Source: Neocallimastix lanati (nom. inval.)
Taxonomy: Eukaryota; Neocallimastigomycota; Neocallimastigomycetes; Neocallimastigales; Neocallimastigaceae
Length of the DNA: 64,000 bases
Direction: 5' to 3'
Assembly (NCBI GenBank): GCA_016946835.1
Contig: JACVTC010000133.1
Span: 2,501 to 66,500 of the forward strand
Shown here: positions 1-12,859 of the stretch, one piece after another
How the letters are laid out: each line of letters begins with the position of its first letter
Numbering within the stretch: the stretch's first letter is position 1
The notes under the pieces: model-generated
Databases searched by the model: none
What the model was told of the DNA's origin: nothing
The model's input: the letters and a program-made list of their open reading frames with translations, nothing else
Translations under genes and position numbers: made by a program

Positions 1-226
1 TTTTATTGTATTTTATTTTATTTTATTTTATTTTATTAAATCTGTACTTTATATTAATATTTCTACTATATATTTTATTTTATTTTATTTTATTTTATTA
101 AATCTGTACTTTATATTCATATTTCTACTATTTATTTTATTTTATTTTATTTTATTTTATTAAATCTGTACTTTATATTCATATTTCTACTATTTATTTT
201 ATTTTATTTTATTTTATTTTATTTTA

Positions 227-3200
227 TTGTATTTTATTTTATTTTATTTTATTTTATTTTATTTTATTGTATTTTATTTTATTTTATTTTATTTTATTAA
301 ATCTGTACTTTATATTCATATTTCTACTATTTATTTTATATTATTTTATTTTATTCAATCTGTACTTATATTTATATTCTACTATTTATTTTATTTTATT
401 TTATTTTATTAAATCTGTACTTTATATTCATATTTCTACTATTCATTTTATTTTATTTTATTTTATTGTATTTTATTTTATTTTATTTTATTTTATTTTA
501 TTAAATCTGTACTTTATATTCATATTTCTACTATTCATTTTATTTTATTTTATTTTATTGTATTTTATTTTATTTTATTTTATTTTATTTTATTTTATTA
601 AATCTGTACTTTATATTCATATTTCTACTATTTATTTTATATTATTTTATTTTATTCAATCTGTACTTATATTTATATTCTACTATTTATTTTATTTTAT
701 TTTATTTTATTAAATCTGTACTTTATATTCATATTTCTACTATTTATTTTATATTATTTTATTTTATTTTATTTTATTTTATTAAATCTGTACTTTATAT
801 TCATATTTCTACTATTTATTTTATTTTATTTTATTTTATTTTATTTTATTGTATTTTATTTTATTTTATTTTATTTTATTAAATCTGTACTTTATATTCA
901 TATTTCTACTATTTATTTTATATTATTTTATTTTATTTTATTTTATTTTATTCAATCTGTACTTTATATTCATATTTCTACTATTTATTTTATTTTATTT
1001 TATTTTATTGTATTTTATTTTATTTTATTTTATTTTATTAAATCTGTACTTTATATTCATATTTCTACTATTTATTTTATTTTATTTTATTTTATTCAAT
1101 CTGTACTTATATTTATATTCTACTATTTATTTTATTTTATTTTATTTTATTTTATTTTATTTTATTTTATTTTATTTTATTTTATTTTATTAAATCTGTA
1201 CTTTATATTCATATTTCTACTATTTATTTTATATTATTTTATTTTATTTTATTTTATTTTATTAAATCTGTACTTTATATTCATATTTCTACTATTTATT
1301 TTATTTTATTTTATTTTATTCAATCTGTACTTATATTTATATTCTACTATTCATTTTATTTTATTTTATTTTATTGTATTTTATTTTATTTTATTTTATT
1401 TTATTTTATTTTATTAAATCTGTACTTTATATTCATATTTCTACTATTTATTTTATATTATTTTATTTTATTTTATTTTATTTTATTAAATCTGTACTTT
1501 ATATTCATATTTCTACTATTTATTTTATATTATTTTATTTTATTCAATCTGTACTTATATTTATATTCTACTATTTATTTTATTTTATTTTATTTTATTC
1601 AATCTGTACTTTATATTCATATTTGAACTATTTATTTTATTTTATTTTATTTTATTTTATTAAATCTGTACTTTATATTCATATTTCTACTATTCATTTT
1701 ATTTTATTTTATTTTATTGTATTTTATTTTATTTTATTTTATTTTATTTTATTAAATCTGTACTTTATATTCATATTTCTACTATTCATTTTATTTTATT
1801 TTATTTTATTGTATTTTATTTTATTTTATTTTATTTTATTTTATTAAATCTATACTTTATATTCATATTTCTACTATTTATTTTATATTATTTTATTTTA
1901 TTCAATCTGTACTTATATTTATATTCTACTATTTATTTTATTTTATTTTATTTTATTCAATCTGTACTTTATATTCATATTTGAACTATTTATTTTATTT
2001 TATTTTATTTTATTTTATTAAATCTGTACTTTATATTCATATTTCTACTATTTATTTTATTTTATTTTATTTTATTTTATTAAATCTGTACTTTATATTC
2101 ATATTTCTACTATTTATTTTATTTTATTTTATTTTATTCAATCTGTACTTATATTTATATTCTACTATTTATTTTATTTTATTTTATTTTATTTTATTTT
2201 ATTTTATTTTATTTTATTTTATTTTATTTTATTAAATCTGTACTTTATATTCATATTTCTACTATTTATTTTATATTATTTTATTTTATTTTATTTTATT
2301 TTATTAAATCTGTACTTTATATTCATATTTCTACTATATATTTTATATTATTTTATTTTATTCAATCTGTACTTTATATTCATATTTCTACTATTTATTT
2401 TATTTTATTTTATTTTATTTTATTTTATTGTATTTTATTTTATTTTATTTTATTTTATTAAATCTGTACTTTATATTCATATTTCTACTATATATTTTAT
2501 TTTATTTTATTTTATTTTATTAAATCTGTACTTTATATTCATATTTCTAATATTTATTTTATTTTATTTTATTTTATTTTATTAAATCTGTACTTTATAT
2601 TCATATTTCTACTATTTATTTTATTTTATTTTATTTTATTTTATTTTATTGTATTTTATTTTATTTTATTTTATTTTATTTTATTTTATTGTATTTTATT
2701 TTATTTTATTTTATTTTATTAAATCTGTACTTTATATTCATATTTCTACTATTTATTTTATATTATTTTATTTTATTCAATCTGTACTTATATTTATATT
2801 CTACTATTTATTTTATTTTATTTTATTTTATTAAATCTGTACTTTATATTCATATTTCTACTATTCATTTTATTTTATTTTATTTTATTGTATTTTATTT
2901 TATTTTATTTTATTTTATTTTATTAAATCTGTACTTTATATTCATATTTCTACTATTCATTTTATTTTATTTTATTTTATTGTATTTTATTTTATTTTAT
3001 TTTATTTTATTTTATTTTATTAAATCTGTACTTTATATTCATATTTCTACTATTTATTTTATATTATTTTATTTTATTCAATCTGTACTTATATTTATAT
3101 TCTACTATTTATTTTATTTTATTTTATTTTATTCAATCTGTACTTTATATTCATATTTGAACTATTTATTTTATTTTATTTTATTTTATTTTATTAAATC

Positions 3201-4808
3201 TGTACTTTATATTCATATTTCTACTATTTATTTTATTTTATTTTATTTTATTTTATTAAATCTGTACTTTATATTCATATTTCTACTATTTATTTTATTT
3301 TATTTTATTTTATTTTATTAAATCTGTACTTTATATTCATATTTCTACTATTTATTTTATTTTATTTTATTTTATTGTATTTTATTTTATTTTATTTTAT
3401 TTTATTTTATTAAATCTGTACTTTATATTCATATTTCTACTATTTATTTTATTTTATTTTATTTTATTTTATTTTATTGTATTTTATTTTATTTTATTTT
3501 ATTAAATCTGTACTTTATATTCATATTTCTACTATTTATTTTATATTATTTTATTTTATTCAGTCTGTACTTATATTTATATTCTACTATTTATTTTATT
3601 TTATTTTATTTTATTTTATTTTATTGTATTTTATTGTATTTTATTTTATTTTATTTTATTTTATTAAATCTGTACTTTATATTCATATTTCTACTATTTA
3701 TTTTATTTTATTTTATTTTATTGTATTTTATTTTATTTTATTTTATTTTATTAAATCTGTACTTTATATTCATATTTCTACTATTTATTTTATTTTATTT
3801 TATTTTATTCAATCTGTACTTATATTTATATTCTACTATTTATTTTATTTTATTTTATTTTATTTTATTTTATTTTATTTTATTTTATTTTATTTTATTT
3901 TATTAAATCTGTACTTTATATTCATATTTCTACTATTTATTTTATATTATTTTATTTTATTTTATTTTATTTTATTAAATCTGTACTTTATATTCATATT
4001 TCTACTATATATTTTATATTATTTTATTTTATTCAATCTGTACTTTATATTCATATTTCTACTATTTATTTTATTTTATTTTATTTTATTTTATTTTATT
4101 TTATTGTATTTTATTTTATTTTATTTTATTTTATTAAATCTGTACTTTATATTCATATTTCTACTATATATTTTATTTTATTTTATTATATTTTATTAAA
4201 TCTGTACTTTATATTCATATTTCTACTATTTATTTTATTTTATTTTATTTTATTTTATTAAATCTGTACTTTATATTCATATTTCTACTATTTATTTTAT
4301 TTTATTTTATTTTATTTTATTTTATTGTATTTTATTTTATTTTATTTTATTTTATTTTATTTTATTGTATTTTATTTTATTTTATTTTATTTTATTAAAT
4401 CTGTACTTTATATTCATATTTCTACTATTTATTTTATATTATTTTATTTTATTCAATCTGTACTTATATTTATATTCTACTATTTATTTTATTTTATTTT
4501 ATTTTATTAAATCTGTACTTTATATTCATATTTCTACTATTCATTTTATTTTATTTTATTTTATTGTATTTTATTTTATTTTATTTTATTTTATTTTATT
4601 AAATCTGTACTTTATATTCATATTTCTACTATTCATTTTATTTTATTTTATTTTATTGTATTTTATTTTATTTTATTTTATTTTATTTTATTTTATTAAA
4701 TCTGTACTTTATATTCATATTTCTACTATTTATTTTATATTATTTTATTTTATTCAATCTGTACTTATATTTATATTCTACTATTTATTTTATTTTATTT
4801 TATTTTAT
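227..4808. repeat. Higher-order repeat copies inside the satellite (about 480 bp, three copies)
   Basis: Blocks starting at 227, 2649 and 4325 share the same order of core variants and the same spacer lengths for about 480 bp; the second and third remain alike for roughly 150 bp more. Matching start points lie 2422 and 1676 bp apart. The sequence therefore grew by segmental duplication of multi-unit blocks as well as by single-unit slippage. Another shared block starts at 3477, 5716 and 6291, the last two 575 bp apart. Confidence 0.75.
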
Positions 4809-6930
4809 TCAATCTGTACTTTATATTCATATTTGAACTATTTATTTTATTTTATTTTATTTTATTTTATTAAATCTGTACTTTATATTCATATTTCTAC
4901 TATTTATTTTATTTTATTTTATTTTATTTTATTAAATCTGTACTTTATATTCGTATTTCTACTATTTATTTTATTTTATTTTATTTTATTAAATCTGTAC
5001 TTTATATTCATATTTCTACTATTTATTTTATATTATTTTATTTTATTTTATTTTATTTTATTAAATCTGTACTTTATATTCATATTTCTACTATTTATTT
5101 TATTTTATTTTATTTTATTTTATTAAATCTGTACTTTATATTCATATTTCTACTATTTATTTTATTTTATTTTATTTTATTTTATTAAATCTGTACTTTA
5201 TATTCGTATTTCTACTATTTATTTTATTTTATTTTATTTTATTAAATCTGTACTTTATATTCATATTTCTACTATTTATTTTATATTATTTTATTTTATT
5301 TTATTTTATTTTATTAAATCTGTACTTTATATTCATATTTCTACTATATATTTTATATTATTTTATTTTATTCAATCTGTACTTTATATTCATATTTCTA
5401 CTATTTATTTTATTTTATTTTATTTTATTTTATTAAATCTGTACTTTATATTCATATTTCTACTATTTATTTTATTTTATTTTATTTTATTTTATTAAAT
5501 CTGTACTTTATATTCATATTTCTACTATTTATTTTATTTTATTTTATTTTATTTTATTAAATCTGTACTTTATATTCATATTTCTACTATTTATTTTATT
5601 TTATTTTATTTTATTGTATTTTATTTTATTTTATTTTATTTTATTTTATTAAATCTGTACTTTATATTCATATTTCTACTATTTATTTTATTTTATTTTA
5701 TTTTATTTTATTTTATTGTATTTTATTTTATTTTATTTTATTAAATCTGTACTTTATATTCATATTTCTACTATTTATTTTATATTATTTTATTTTATTC
5801 AGTCTGTACTTATATTTATATTCTACTATTTATTTTATTTTATTTTATTTTATTTTATTTTATTGTATTTTATTGTATTTTATTTTATTTTATTTTATTT
5901 TATTAAATCTGTACTTTATATTCATATTTCTACTATTTATTTTATTTTATTTTATTTTATTGTATTTTATTTTATTTTATTTTATTTTATTAAATCTGTA
6001 CTTTATATTCATATTTCTACTATTTATTTTATTTTATTTTATTTTATTGTATTTTATTTTATTTTATTTTATTTTATTTTATTTTATTTTATTTTATTTT
6101 ATTTTATTTTATTTTATTTTATTTTATTTTATTTTATTTTATTTTATTTTATTTTATTTTATTTTATTAAATCTGTACTTTATATTCATATTTCTACTAT
6201 TTATTTTATATTATTTTATTTTATTAAATCTGTACTTTATATTCATATTTCTACTATTTATTTTATTTTATTTTATTTTATTTTATTTTATTGTATTTTA
6301 TTTTATTTTATTTTATTAAATCTGTACTTTATATTCATATTTCTACTATTTATTTTATATTATTTTATTTTATTCAGTCTGTACTTATATTTATATTCTA
6401 CTATTTATTTTATTTTATTTTATTTTATTTTATTTTATTGTATTTTATTGTATTTTATTTTATTTTATTTTATTTTATTAAATCTGTACTTTATATTCAT
6501 ATTTCTACTATTTATTTTATTTTATTTTATTTTATTGTATTTTATTTTATTTTATTTTATTTTATTAAATCTGTACTTTATATTCATATTTCTACTATTT
6601 ATTTTATTTTATTTTATTTTATTGTATTTTATTTTATTTTATTTTATTTTATTTTATTTTATTTTATTTTATTTTATTTTATTTTATTTTATTTTATTTT
6701 ATTTTATTTTATTTTATTTTATTTTATTTTATTAAATCTGTACTTTATATTCATATTTCTACTATTTATTTTATATTATTTTATTTTATTCAATCTGTAC
6801 TTATATTTATATTCTACTATTTATTTTATTTTATTTTATTTTATTCAATCTGTACTTTATATTCATATTTCTACTATTTATTTTATTTTATTTTATTTTA
6901 TTTTATTAAATCTGTACTTTATATTCATAT

Positions 6931-7730
6931 TTGAACTATTTATTTTATTTTATTTTATTTTATTTTATTTTATTTTATTCAATCTGTACTTTATATTTAT
7001 ATTTCAACTATTTATTTTATTTTATTTTATTTTATTTTATTAAATCTGTACTTTATATTTATATTTCAAATATTTATTTTATTTTATTTTATTTTATTTT
7101 ATTTTATTTTATTTTATTTTATTCAATCTGTACTTTATATTTATATTTCAACTATTTATTTTATTTTATTTTATTTTATTTTATTTTATTTTATTTTATT
7201 TTATTTTATTTTATTTTATTTTATTTTATTTTATTTTATTTTATTCAATCTGTACTTTATATTTATATTTCAACTATTTATTTTATTTTATTTTATTTTA
7301 TTTTATTAAATCTGTACTTTATATTCATATTTGAACTATTTATTTTATTTTATTTTATTTTATTTTATTTTATTTTATTCAATCTGTACTTTATATTTAT
7401 ATTTCAACTATTTATTTTATTTTATTTTATTTTATTTTATTAAATCTGTACTTTATATTTATATTTCAAATATTTATTTTATTTTATTTTATTTTATTTT
7501 ATTTTATTTTATTTTATTTTATTCAATCTGTACTTTATATTTATATTTCAACTATTTATTTTATTTTATTTTATTTTATTTTATTTTATTTTATTTTATT
7601 TTATTTTATTTTATTTTATTTTATTTTATTTTATTTTATTTTATTCAATCTGTACTTTATATTTATATTTCAACTATTTATTTTATTTTATTTTATTTTA
7701 TTTTATTAAATCTGTACTTTATATTCATAT
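6931..7730. repeat. Tandem 400-bp higher-order unit at the array edge
   Basis: The segment from 6931 is repeated from 7331 with the same succession of TTGAACTAT, TTCAACTAT and TTCAAATAT cores and the same spacer lengths, a period of 400 bp. These core variants are not seen in this combination elsewhere in the array, so the gene-proximal edge is a distinct subfamily. Confidence 0.75.
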
Positions 7731-7822
7731 TTCTACTATTTATTTTATTTTATTTTATTTTATTTTATTTTATTCAATCTGTACTTTATATTCATATTCT
7801 ACTATTTATTTTTATTTTATAG

Positions 7823-8029
7823 ACTTATTACATTCTTTATTTATTTATTTGTTTATTTAAACATTTATTTTTTTTTACATATAATTTTATTAAAATTTTT
7901 ATGGCGTTAACAAAAAATTTACAAGCCATTAAAAATAAATGGCGTATTGAAAATTTGTATTATAAAAATTGGCGAAATGAACCACATTCAAAAAATATAT
8001 ATATATTAATAATTTATTATATATAAATA

Positions 8030-8080
<51 letters not shown>

Positions 8081-8515
8081 TTATTTTATTTTATTTATTT
8101 ATTTAATTTTTTTTTTTTAAAATTAAAGAATAAAAGGAAATATAAGAGATATATAATCAAAATCCAATTATATAAATATTACGATTATAATATTATCGAT
8201 AATAATATATTTGAAAATACGATATTCTAATAGGTTATATAATATTTCAGAATTATATATATATAATTTTGAAACATTTTTTTTTCTTTTCTTTTTTTTT
8301 TTTTTTTTTTTTTTTTTTTATTATTATTAAAAATTAAAAAAAAAAAAAAAAAAAAAAAAAGTTATTAAAAATAAAAATAATATAACTAAAAAAAAAAAAT
8401 AATAATCAATAAATAATAAATAAACCAAAATAAAATAAAAATAAAACTAAAAATAAAAAATATTTTCTTTATTTTAATATAGGTTGATTTTTATCTTTTT
8501 ATTTTCTATTTATTT
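7823..8515. other. AT-rich spacer between satellite and MFS gene
   Basis: Contains T-tracts (8046-8075, 8290-8319), an A-tract (8339-8360) and (TA)n stretches. A 41-codon open frame on the plus strand (7901-8026, starting MALTKNLQAI) has somewhat higher GC than its surroundings and includes a GCCATT/AATGGC inverted repeat at 7925-7943. I do not recognise it and would not call it a gene. The 3' end of the minus-strand MFS gene lies at the right side. Confidence 0.6.
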
Positions 8516-10414
8516 TTATTTTATTTTATTTATATTCTCATATTCTTTTTCTGGATTATTTTTTTCATTACTATTTTTACTAATACTTTTTTTTCTATCA
8601 ATATCCACACTACTACTTTTAATAATATTTATATTATTATTACTATTATGATTATTATTAAGATCTATAATATCTTTGAAAGATTTTTTTTCTATTAATG
8701 ATTCTTTATCATAATTAGAATGAACAATAGTTCCTATTTCTGATATTTTATAATTTTGTTTTTCTATAAATGATTTATCTTTGTTATTAACAATAGTAAC
8801 ACTATCTGGGTCCTCTTTTCTACTTGAAAAATTTTTTTTTAATATTTCTTCCTCTTCTTTTGTATTTTCTTTTATTTTTATTTCTATCTCTTCTTCTTCT
8901 TCTTCTTCTTCTTCTTCTTCTTCTTCTTTAACATAATCTATTGATTCATTAGAAGTGGAAGAAGAATTTAGTTCAGATTTTTTTTCTTCTTTTTTACCTC
9001 TCTTCGTATTTCCTTCATTTTTACATCCAAAAATTCCTAATATTAAAACGATGATTCCAAGAAAAGCCATAATTAAATAGGCAACGTTAAATCCATACAT
9101 ATCTGGATGTTCCTTTTTACCTTCAACATATCTAGCTACTTTCGTCATAATTGAAACAAACAAAGCAGATCCGAGAGCACTACCTATAGATCTAAATGAA
9201 TTAGTAAGGGCGGTAGCATCAGAAGTTCTAGTTTTAGGTATATCTGACATCCCCCAGGTAACCAAAGGCATCATTACAATTACAATGCCAATACAACGAA
9301 CTACATTAATACCAGCTGATATCCAAATATTAGCATCATAACTTAAAAAATACATTGTTAAACTACTGATAATGAAAAGAATAGGACCTACAATGAATAA
9401 TAATTTTATACCAATTTTATCATATAGTTTACCAACAACTGGGCTTAAAATAGCTGAAACGATAGAACCCGGTAAAACTGATAAACCAGAAATTGTTGCA
9501 GAATTTTCTTTAATTTGTTGAATATAAATAGGAAAAATAATAGAATTTCCTAATAAAACTAATTGTAATAAAAATATAGAAAGGGTACTAACTGCCAATT
9601 TTTTATCCTTTAAAACACGAATATCTAGGAATGGTAATTTTAATTTTAATTGTCTGAAAACAAAGATAATAGATGTAATAATACCAATAATTAATGGTAA
9701 TAATACTTGATAGCTTACGAAATCATATTTACCCATATTACCAATGGCTAAAGTAATACCACCAAAAGCAAATGCACTAATAATTAATGATATTATATCA
9801 AAATCTCTTTTCATTGTGGTAAGAACATTTTCAAATACAAAAATAGAAGCAATTAGAGATAATGCCATAATACTAGTAGTAAAAATAAATATCATTCTCC
9901 ATCCAATAGTATCAACCAAAACACCAGCCAAAGTAGGTGCAATAACCGGAGCTGCAGTAAATGCGAAACCAAACCAACCCATAGCTACACCTATTTTTTT
10001 AGGAGGAAAAATAGTTAAAATAATAACCTGACTCATAGATCCTATTAAACCATTTCCTGACCCTTGAATAATTCTACCTGCCATCATCATCCAGAAATTA
10101 ACAGAACAAGCACATATTGTTAAACCAGCCATGAATAAAAGTAAAGATATAATATATAATTTTTTAGTTTTAAATCTGGTAATAAGATATGCTGTTAAAG
10201 GTGTCATAATAGCCAAAAATAAAGAGAAACCACTTGTTAACCATTGACCAGTATTAACATCTATATTAAGATCTTTCATAATAGGTGGTAATGCAGTAGT
10301 TAAAGCTGTTGCCATCATAGAAGAAACAATGGTACTTAATATTATATTTATTAAGATTAAATCACGTCTCTTCTCAGAAACTTTCTTACCCTCAGAAACT
10401 TTTAATCCGTTCAT
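8516..10414 (-). CDS. MFS drug:H+ antiporter-like transporter (DHA2/EmrB-QacA type) with acidic cytoplasmic tail
   Basis: An intact, intronless 632-residue protein. Residues about 18-470 are a run of 12-14 hydrophobic segments with MFS hallmarks: a loop after the second helix (YLITRFKTKKLY), the motif B-like GRIIQGSGNG near residue 113, and a motif C-like stretch ending APTLAGVLVD followed by GWRMIF, as in multidrug exporters. By family it would be a plasma- or vacuolar-membrane proton-coupled exporter; the substrate cannot be read. Residues about 471-632 are a hydrophilic tail with 13 consecutive Glu encoded by a (CTT)n microsatellite, then Ser/Asn/Lys-rich sequence. The core looks bacterial (clostridial) in style while the tail looks fungal, so horizontal acquisition is plausible but untested. 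The ATG at 10414 starts a short Lys-rich leader before helix 1. (TA)n lies just upstream. Confidence 0.88.
   Translation of the reverse strand: MNGLKVSEGKKVSEKRRDLILINIILSTIVSSMMATALTTALPPIMKDLNIDVNTGQWLTSGFSLFLAIMTPLTAYLITRFKTKKLYIISLLLFMAGLTICACSVNFWMMMAGRIIQGSGNGLIGSMSQVIILTIFPPKKIGVAMGWFGFAFTAAPVIAPTLAGVLVDTIGWRMIFIFTTSIMALSLIASIFVFENVLTTMKRDFDIISLIISAFAFGGITLAIGNMGKYDFVSYQVLLPLIIGIITSIIFVFRQLKLKLPFLDIRVLKDKKLAVSTLSIFLLQLVLLGNSIIFPIYIQQIKENSATISGLSVLPGSIVSAILSPVVGKLYDKIGIKLLFIVGPILFIISSLTMYFLSYDANIWISAGINVVRCIGIVIVMMPLVTWGMSDIPKTRTSDATALTNSFRSIGSALGSALFVSIMTKVARYVEGKKEHPDMYGFNVAYLIMAFLGIIVLILGIFGCKNEGNTKRGKKEEKKSELNSSSTSNESIDYVKEEEEEEEEEEEEEIEIKIKENTKEEEEILKKNFSSRKEDPDSVTIVNNKDKSFIEKQNYKISEIGTIVHSNYDKESLIEKKSFKDIIDLNNNHNSNNNINIIKSSSVDIDRKKSISKNSNEKNNPEKEYENINKIK
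8888..8928. repeat. (CTT)n microsatellite inside the MFS gene
   Basis: About 13 CTT units that read as GAA/GAG on the coding strand and give the poly-Glu tract of the transporter tail. Length variation here would change the protein without shifting the frame. Confidence 0.9.
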
Positions 10415-10794
10415 ATTTATATATATATATATATATAGAAATAAAAATTAAATTATATCAAATTAAATTAAATTAAAATTGAAAGTGATATATTGATTAA
10501 TATCAATATATTTTTTAAAATATAACATATATATATATACTTTTGTAATGTATAATATATTATTATTATTATTATTATTTTTTTTTTTTGCTAATATTTT
10601 CTTTTGAATTCCTAAAATTAATAATTTATTTTATTCAACATTTTAATACAAAATTCTATACAATATATTTAATAATTTCTTTGTTGAAAATTTAACATCT
10701 ATATCTAATGAAAAAAATATACTTAAAACTATCTATGTTTTTATTTTTTTAATTTTTTTTTTTTAAATTAATATTTTTTATTTTAAACAATTTT

Positions 10795-10856
10795 TTTTAT
10801 TTTACTCATTCTGTACTTCAATTATATTCATATTCTATATATTTTATTTTATTGTA
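10795..10856. repeat. Isolated, diverged satellite unit
   Basis: The sequence TTTTACTCATTCTGTACTTC, then TATATTCATATTCTATATAT and TTTTATTTTATTGTAT, resembles one core-plus-spacer unit of the 1-7822 array with a few substitutions and insertions. It is separated from the array by the MFS gene. Confidence 0.6.
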
Positions 10857-11180
10857 TCTTGTTTAGCTTTATTTTATGTTGAGTTATTTTGTTTAATTAT
10901 TTTGTTTAATAATAAATAAAAAGAAAGATTAATATTAAATCGTTTTATGTATATTTAAGTATATAAATGTTTTAAATTTTATAAAAAAAAATTTTTGGAT
11001 TTAGTTTTCAAAATTAAAATATTAGTATATGTTATCCTGTTTCCTGATGTTTTAAATTTTATAATTATTTAAGATTTACTTATTTATTTTATAATTTTTA
11101 AATTTTAATTATTGGATATATATTAAAAAATTTATTTCTATTTCTTATAAATTATTAAATTTAAAAAAAAAAAAAAAAAA

Positions 11181-11228
<48 letters not shown>
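11181..11228. repeat. (ATT)n microsatellite
   Basis: About 15 ATT units flanked by an A-tract on the left and a T-tract on the right. Confidence 0.9.
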
Positions 11229-12232
11229 TTTTTTTTTTTTTTTTTTATGTATGATGTATGATGTATGATGTATATCAAATAATTAAATAATTAAATAATG
11301 ATATAAAAAGGGAAGGAAATAAATTAATTTTTATATAATTTTTATTTATTTATTTTTTTTATTTTATTTTTTTTATTTAATTTTATGTATATTAATCTAT
11401 ACTTATTTAAACAAAAAAAAAAAAAGTATTTTTGACAGGATGTCAGAGCATCTTAATTTAATTTATTTTAAATTTAATTTATTTTATTTCTACTTTAATT
11501 TATTTATTTGTTTATTTATTTATTTATATTTAGTTTAATTTAATAATAGTATTTTATTTTCAGTATATATATGTATATATGTAATATGTAATTTATATAA
11601 TAAATCTATTTATATATTTAATAGTTATAATATATTAAAGTAAAAAAAAAATTTATAATAATATAAAATTATAAAGTAAAATAAAAAAAAAAAAAAAAAA
11701 TATAATTTTTAAAAAAAAACTTTTTTTTATAAAGACATAAATTTTAATTATTATTAAAATAAAAATAAAATAAAAAATACAGTAAAATAAAGTGCTAAGA
11801 AATAATATATGAGTGTATATTATTTATTGGATATAAAGTCTCTTCAAATTAAAATATATATATATATATTATAAAGTTTTAATTTACCATAAATTAAAAA
11901 TATTTTAATGACAACTATTATAATAATTAATATTTTGTAATAAATAATAATAACAGGTAAAAATTATAATGGTAATTAAAAAAAATGTAAAAAAAATCTT
12001 CAATATATATTCAAAGATAATTAATAAATAATATTTATTATTCTACAGTGTAAAGTTAAAATATATATATATATATAATTAAAATAAAATTTGGTTAATT
12101 AATAACATAAAAATTAAAAAAAAAAAAAAAAAAAAGCTTAGTCACTAGTATTAAAAAAAAATAGAATAAAAGATAAAACAAGCTCAGCCATTCATTAGTA
12201 TTATAGTTGAAAATATATTTAAACTTTAAAAA

Positions 12233-12350
12233 AAAAAATAAATGAAATGAAATGAAATAAATTAATCAACTAATACTATTAAAAAAAAAAAAAAAAAAAA
12301 ATTAAAATAAATGAAATGAAATGAATCAACTAATACTATTAAAAAAATTT
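12233..12350. repeat. Two-copy tandem repeat
   Basis: A segment containing AAATAAATGAAATGAAATGA followed by ATCAACTAATACTATT and an A-tract occurs twice, about 66 bp apart. A related ACTAGTATTAAAAA motif lies just upstream (12140-12160). Confidence 0.6.
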
Positions 12351-12859
12351 AAAATTTGATACATATGTATATTATAATTAAAGTTATATTAACTATATAT
12401 GATGTCATTTAATATCTGATTGAAAAAATACAAAATAAAAAATATTTATGAATTTAATTAGAAAATATTTATATAACAAATATTGACTTTAATAATATAA
12501 ATTAACTATTGGATTTATAAATTTCATATTAAAATATTATATTAAAAAAAAGTTTATTTGAAAATAATAAAATACATTAATCTATTAAGCTTTCATTCAA
12601 ATGATTGCTTTAATAAATACTTAAAGTATATAGAAAACCAAATTATCTAAAAAAAATATTATTTAATTTACAAAAGAAATAAAAATAAAAAATAAAGCTT
12701 ATTATATATTTTAATCAATTTAAAATTTTTAAATAATAATGAAATTTTCAATTTTAATTTTTAATATTTCTTTTCTATATTATATTAAAATATTTAATAA
12801 TTATTTTCTTTTTTACCATAAAAATTTATCAAATTTAGGACATGAAAATAACTAATGTA

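Larger units (their letters stand above)
1..7822. repeat. Compound AT-rich satellite array: ~32-bp core with (TTTTA)n spacers
   Basis: The stretch is built from a core (AAATCTGTACTTTATATTC plus CATATTTCTACTAT or a variant) alternating with runs of the pentamer TTTTA, giving spacings of about 57, 62, 67 bp and more, in 5-bp steps. Core variants are visible: the AAATCTGTAC form, a shortened CAATCTGTACTTATATTT form, a TTGAACTAT form, and a TTCAACTAT form confined to about 6.9-7.7 kb. Single changes such as TTGTATT interrupt the spacers. The top strand is strongly T-biased and G occurs almost only in the core. Plus-strand reading frames stay open because the pentamer gives only Phe, Tyr, Ile and Leu codons; they are not genes. 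The array begins at or before the window edge. A satellite of subtelomeric or centromeric kind is an inference; no telomere repeat is visible. Confidence 0.95.
10415..12859. other. Gene-free AT-rich region
   Basis: No supported gene on either strand. It holds (TA)n just upstream of the MFS start, homopolymer tracts, three tandem ATGTATG-type heptamers near 11248-11272, and repeats listed separately. Open frames are short and interrupted. Confidence 0.6.

Noticed and set aside
227-7822. Long plus-strand open frames (Phe/Tyr/Ile/Leu repeats) in the satellite
   Set aside because: TTTTA repeats cannot contain a stop on this strand in any frame; the frames shift with spacer length and have no protein-like composition.
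1-7822. CRISPR array or telomere
   Set aside because: Spacers are simple TTTTA runs and not unique sequences, the genome is eukaryotic, and no TTAGGG-type repeat is seen.
7901-8026. 41-codon frame next to the satellite
   Set aside because: Short, no recognisable motif, ends in (TA)n; mentioned only in the spacer description.
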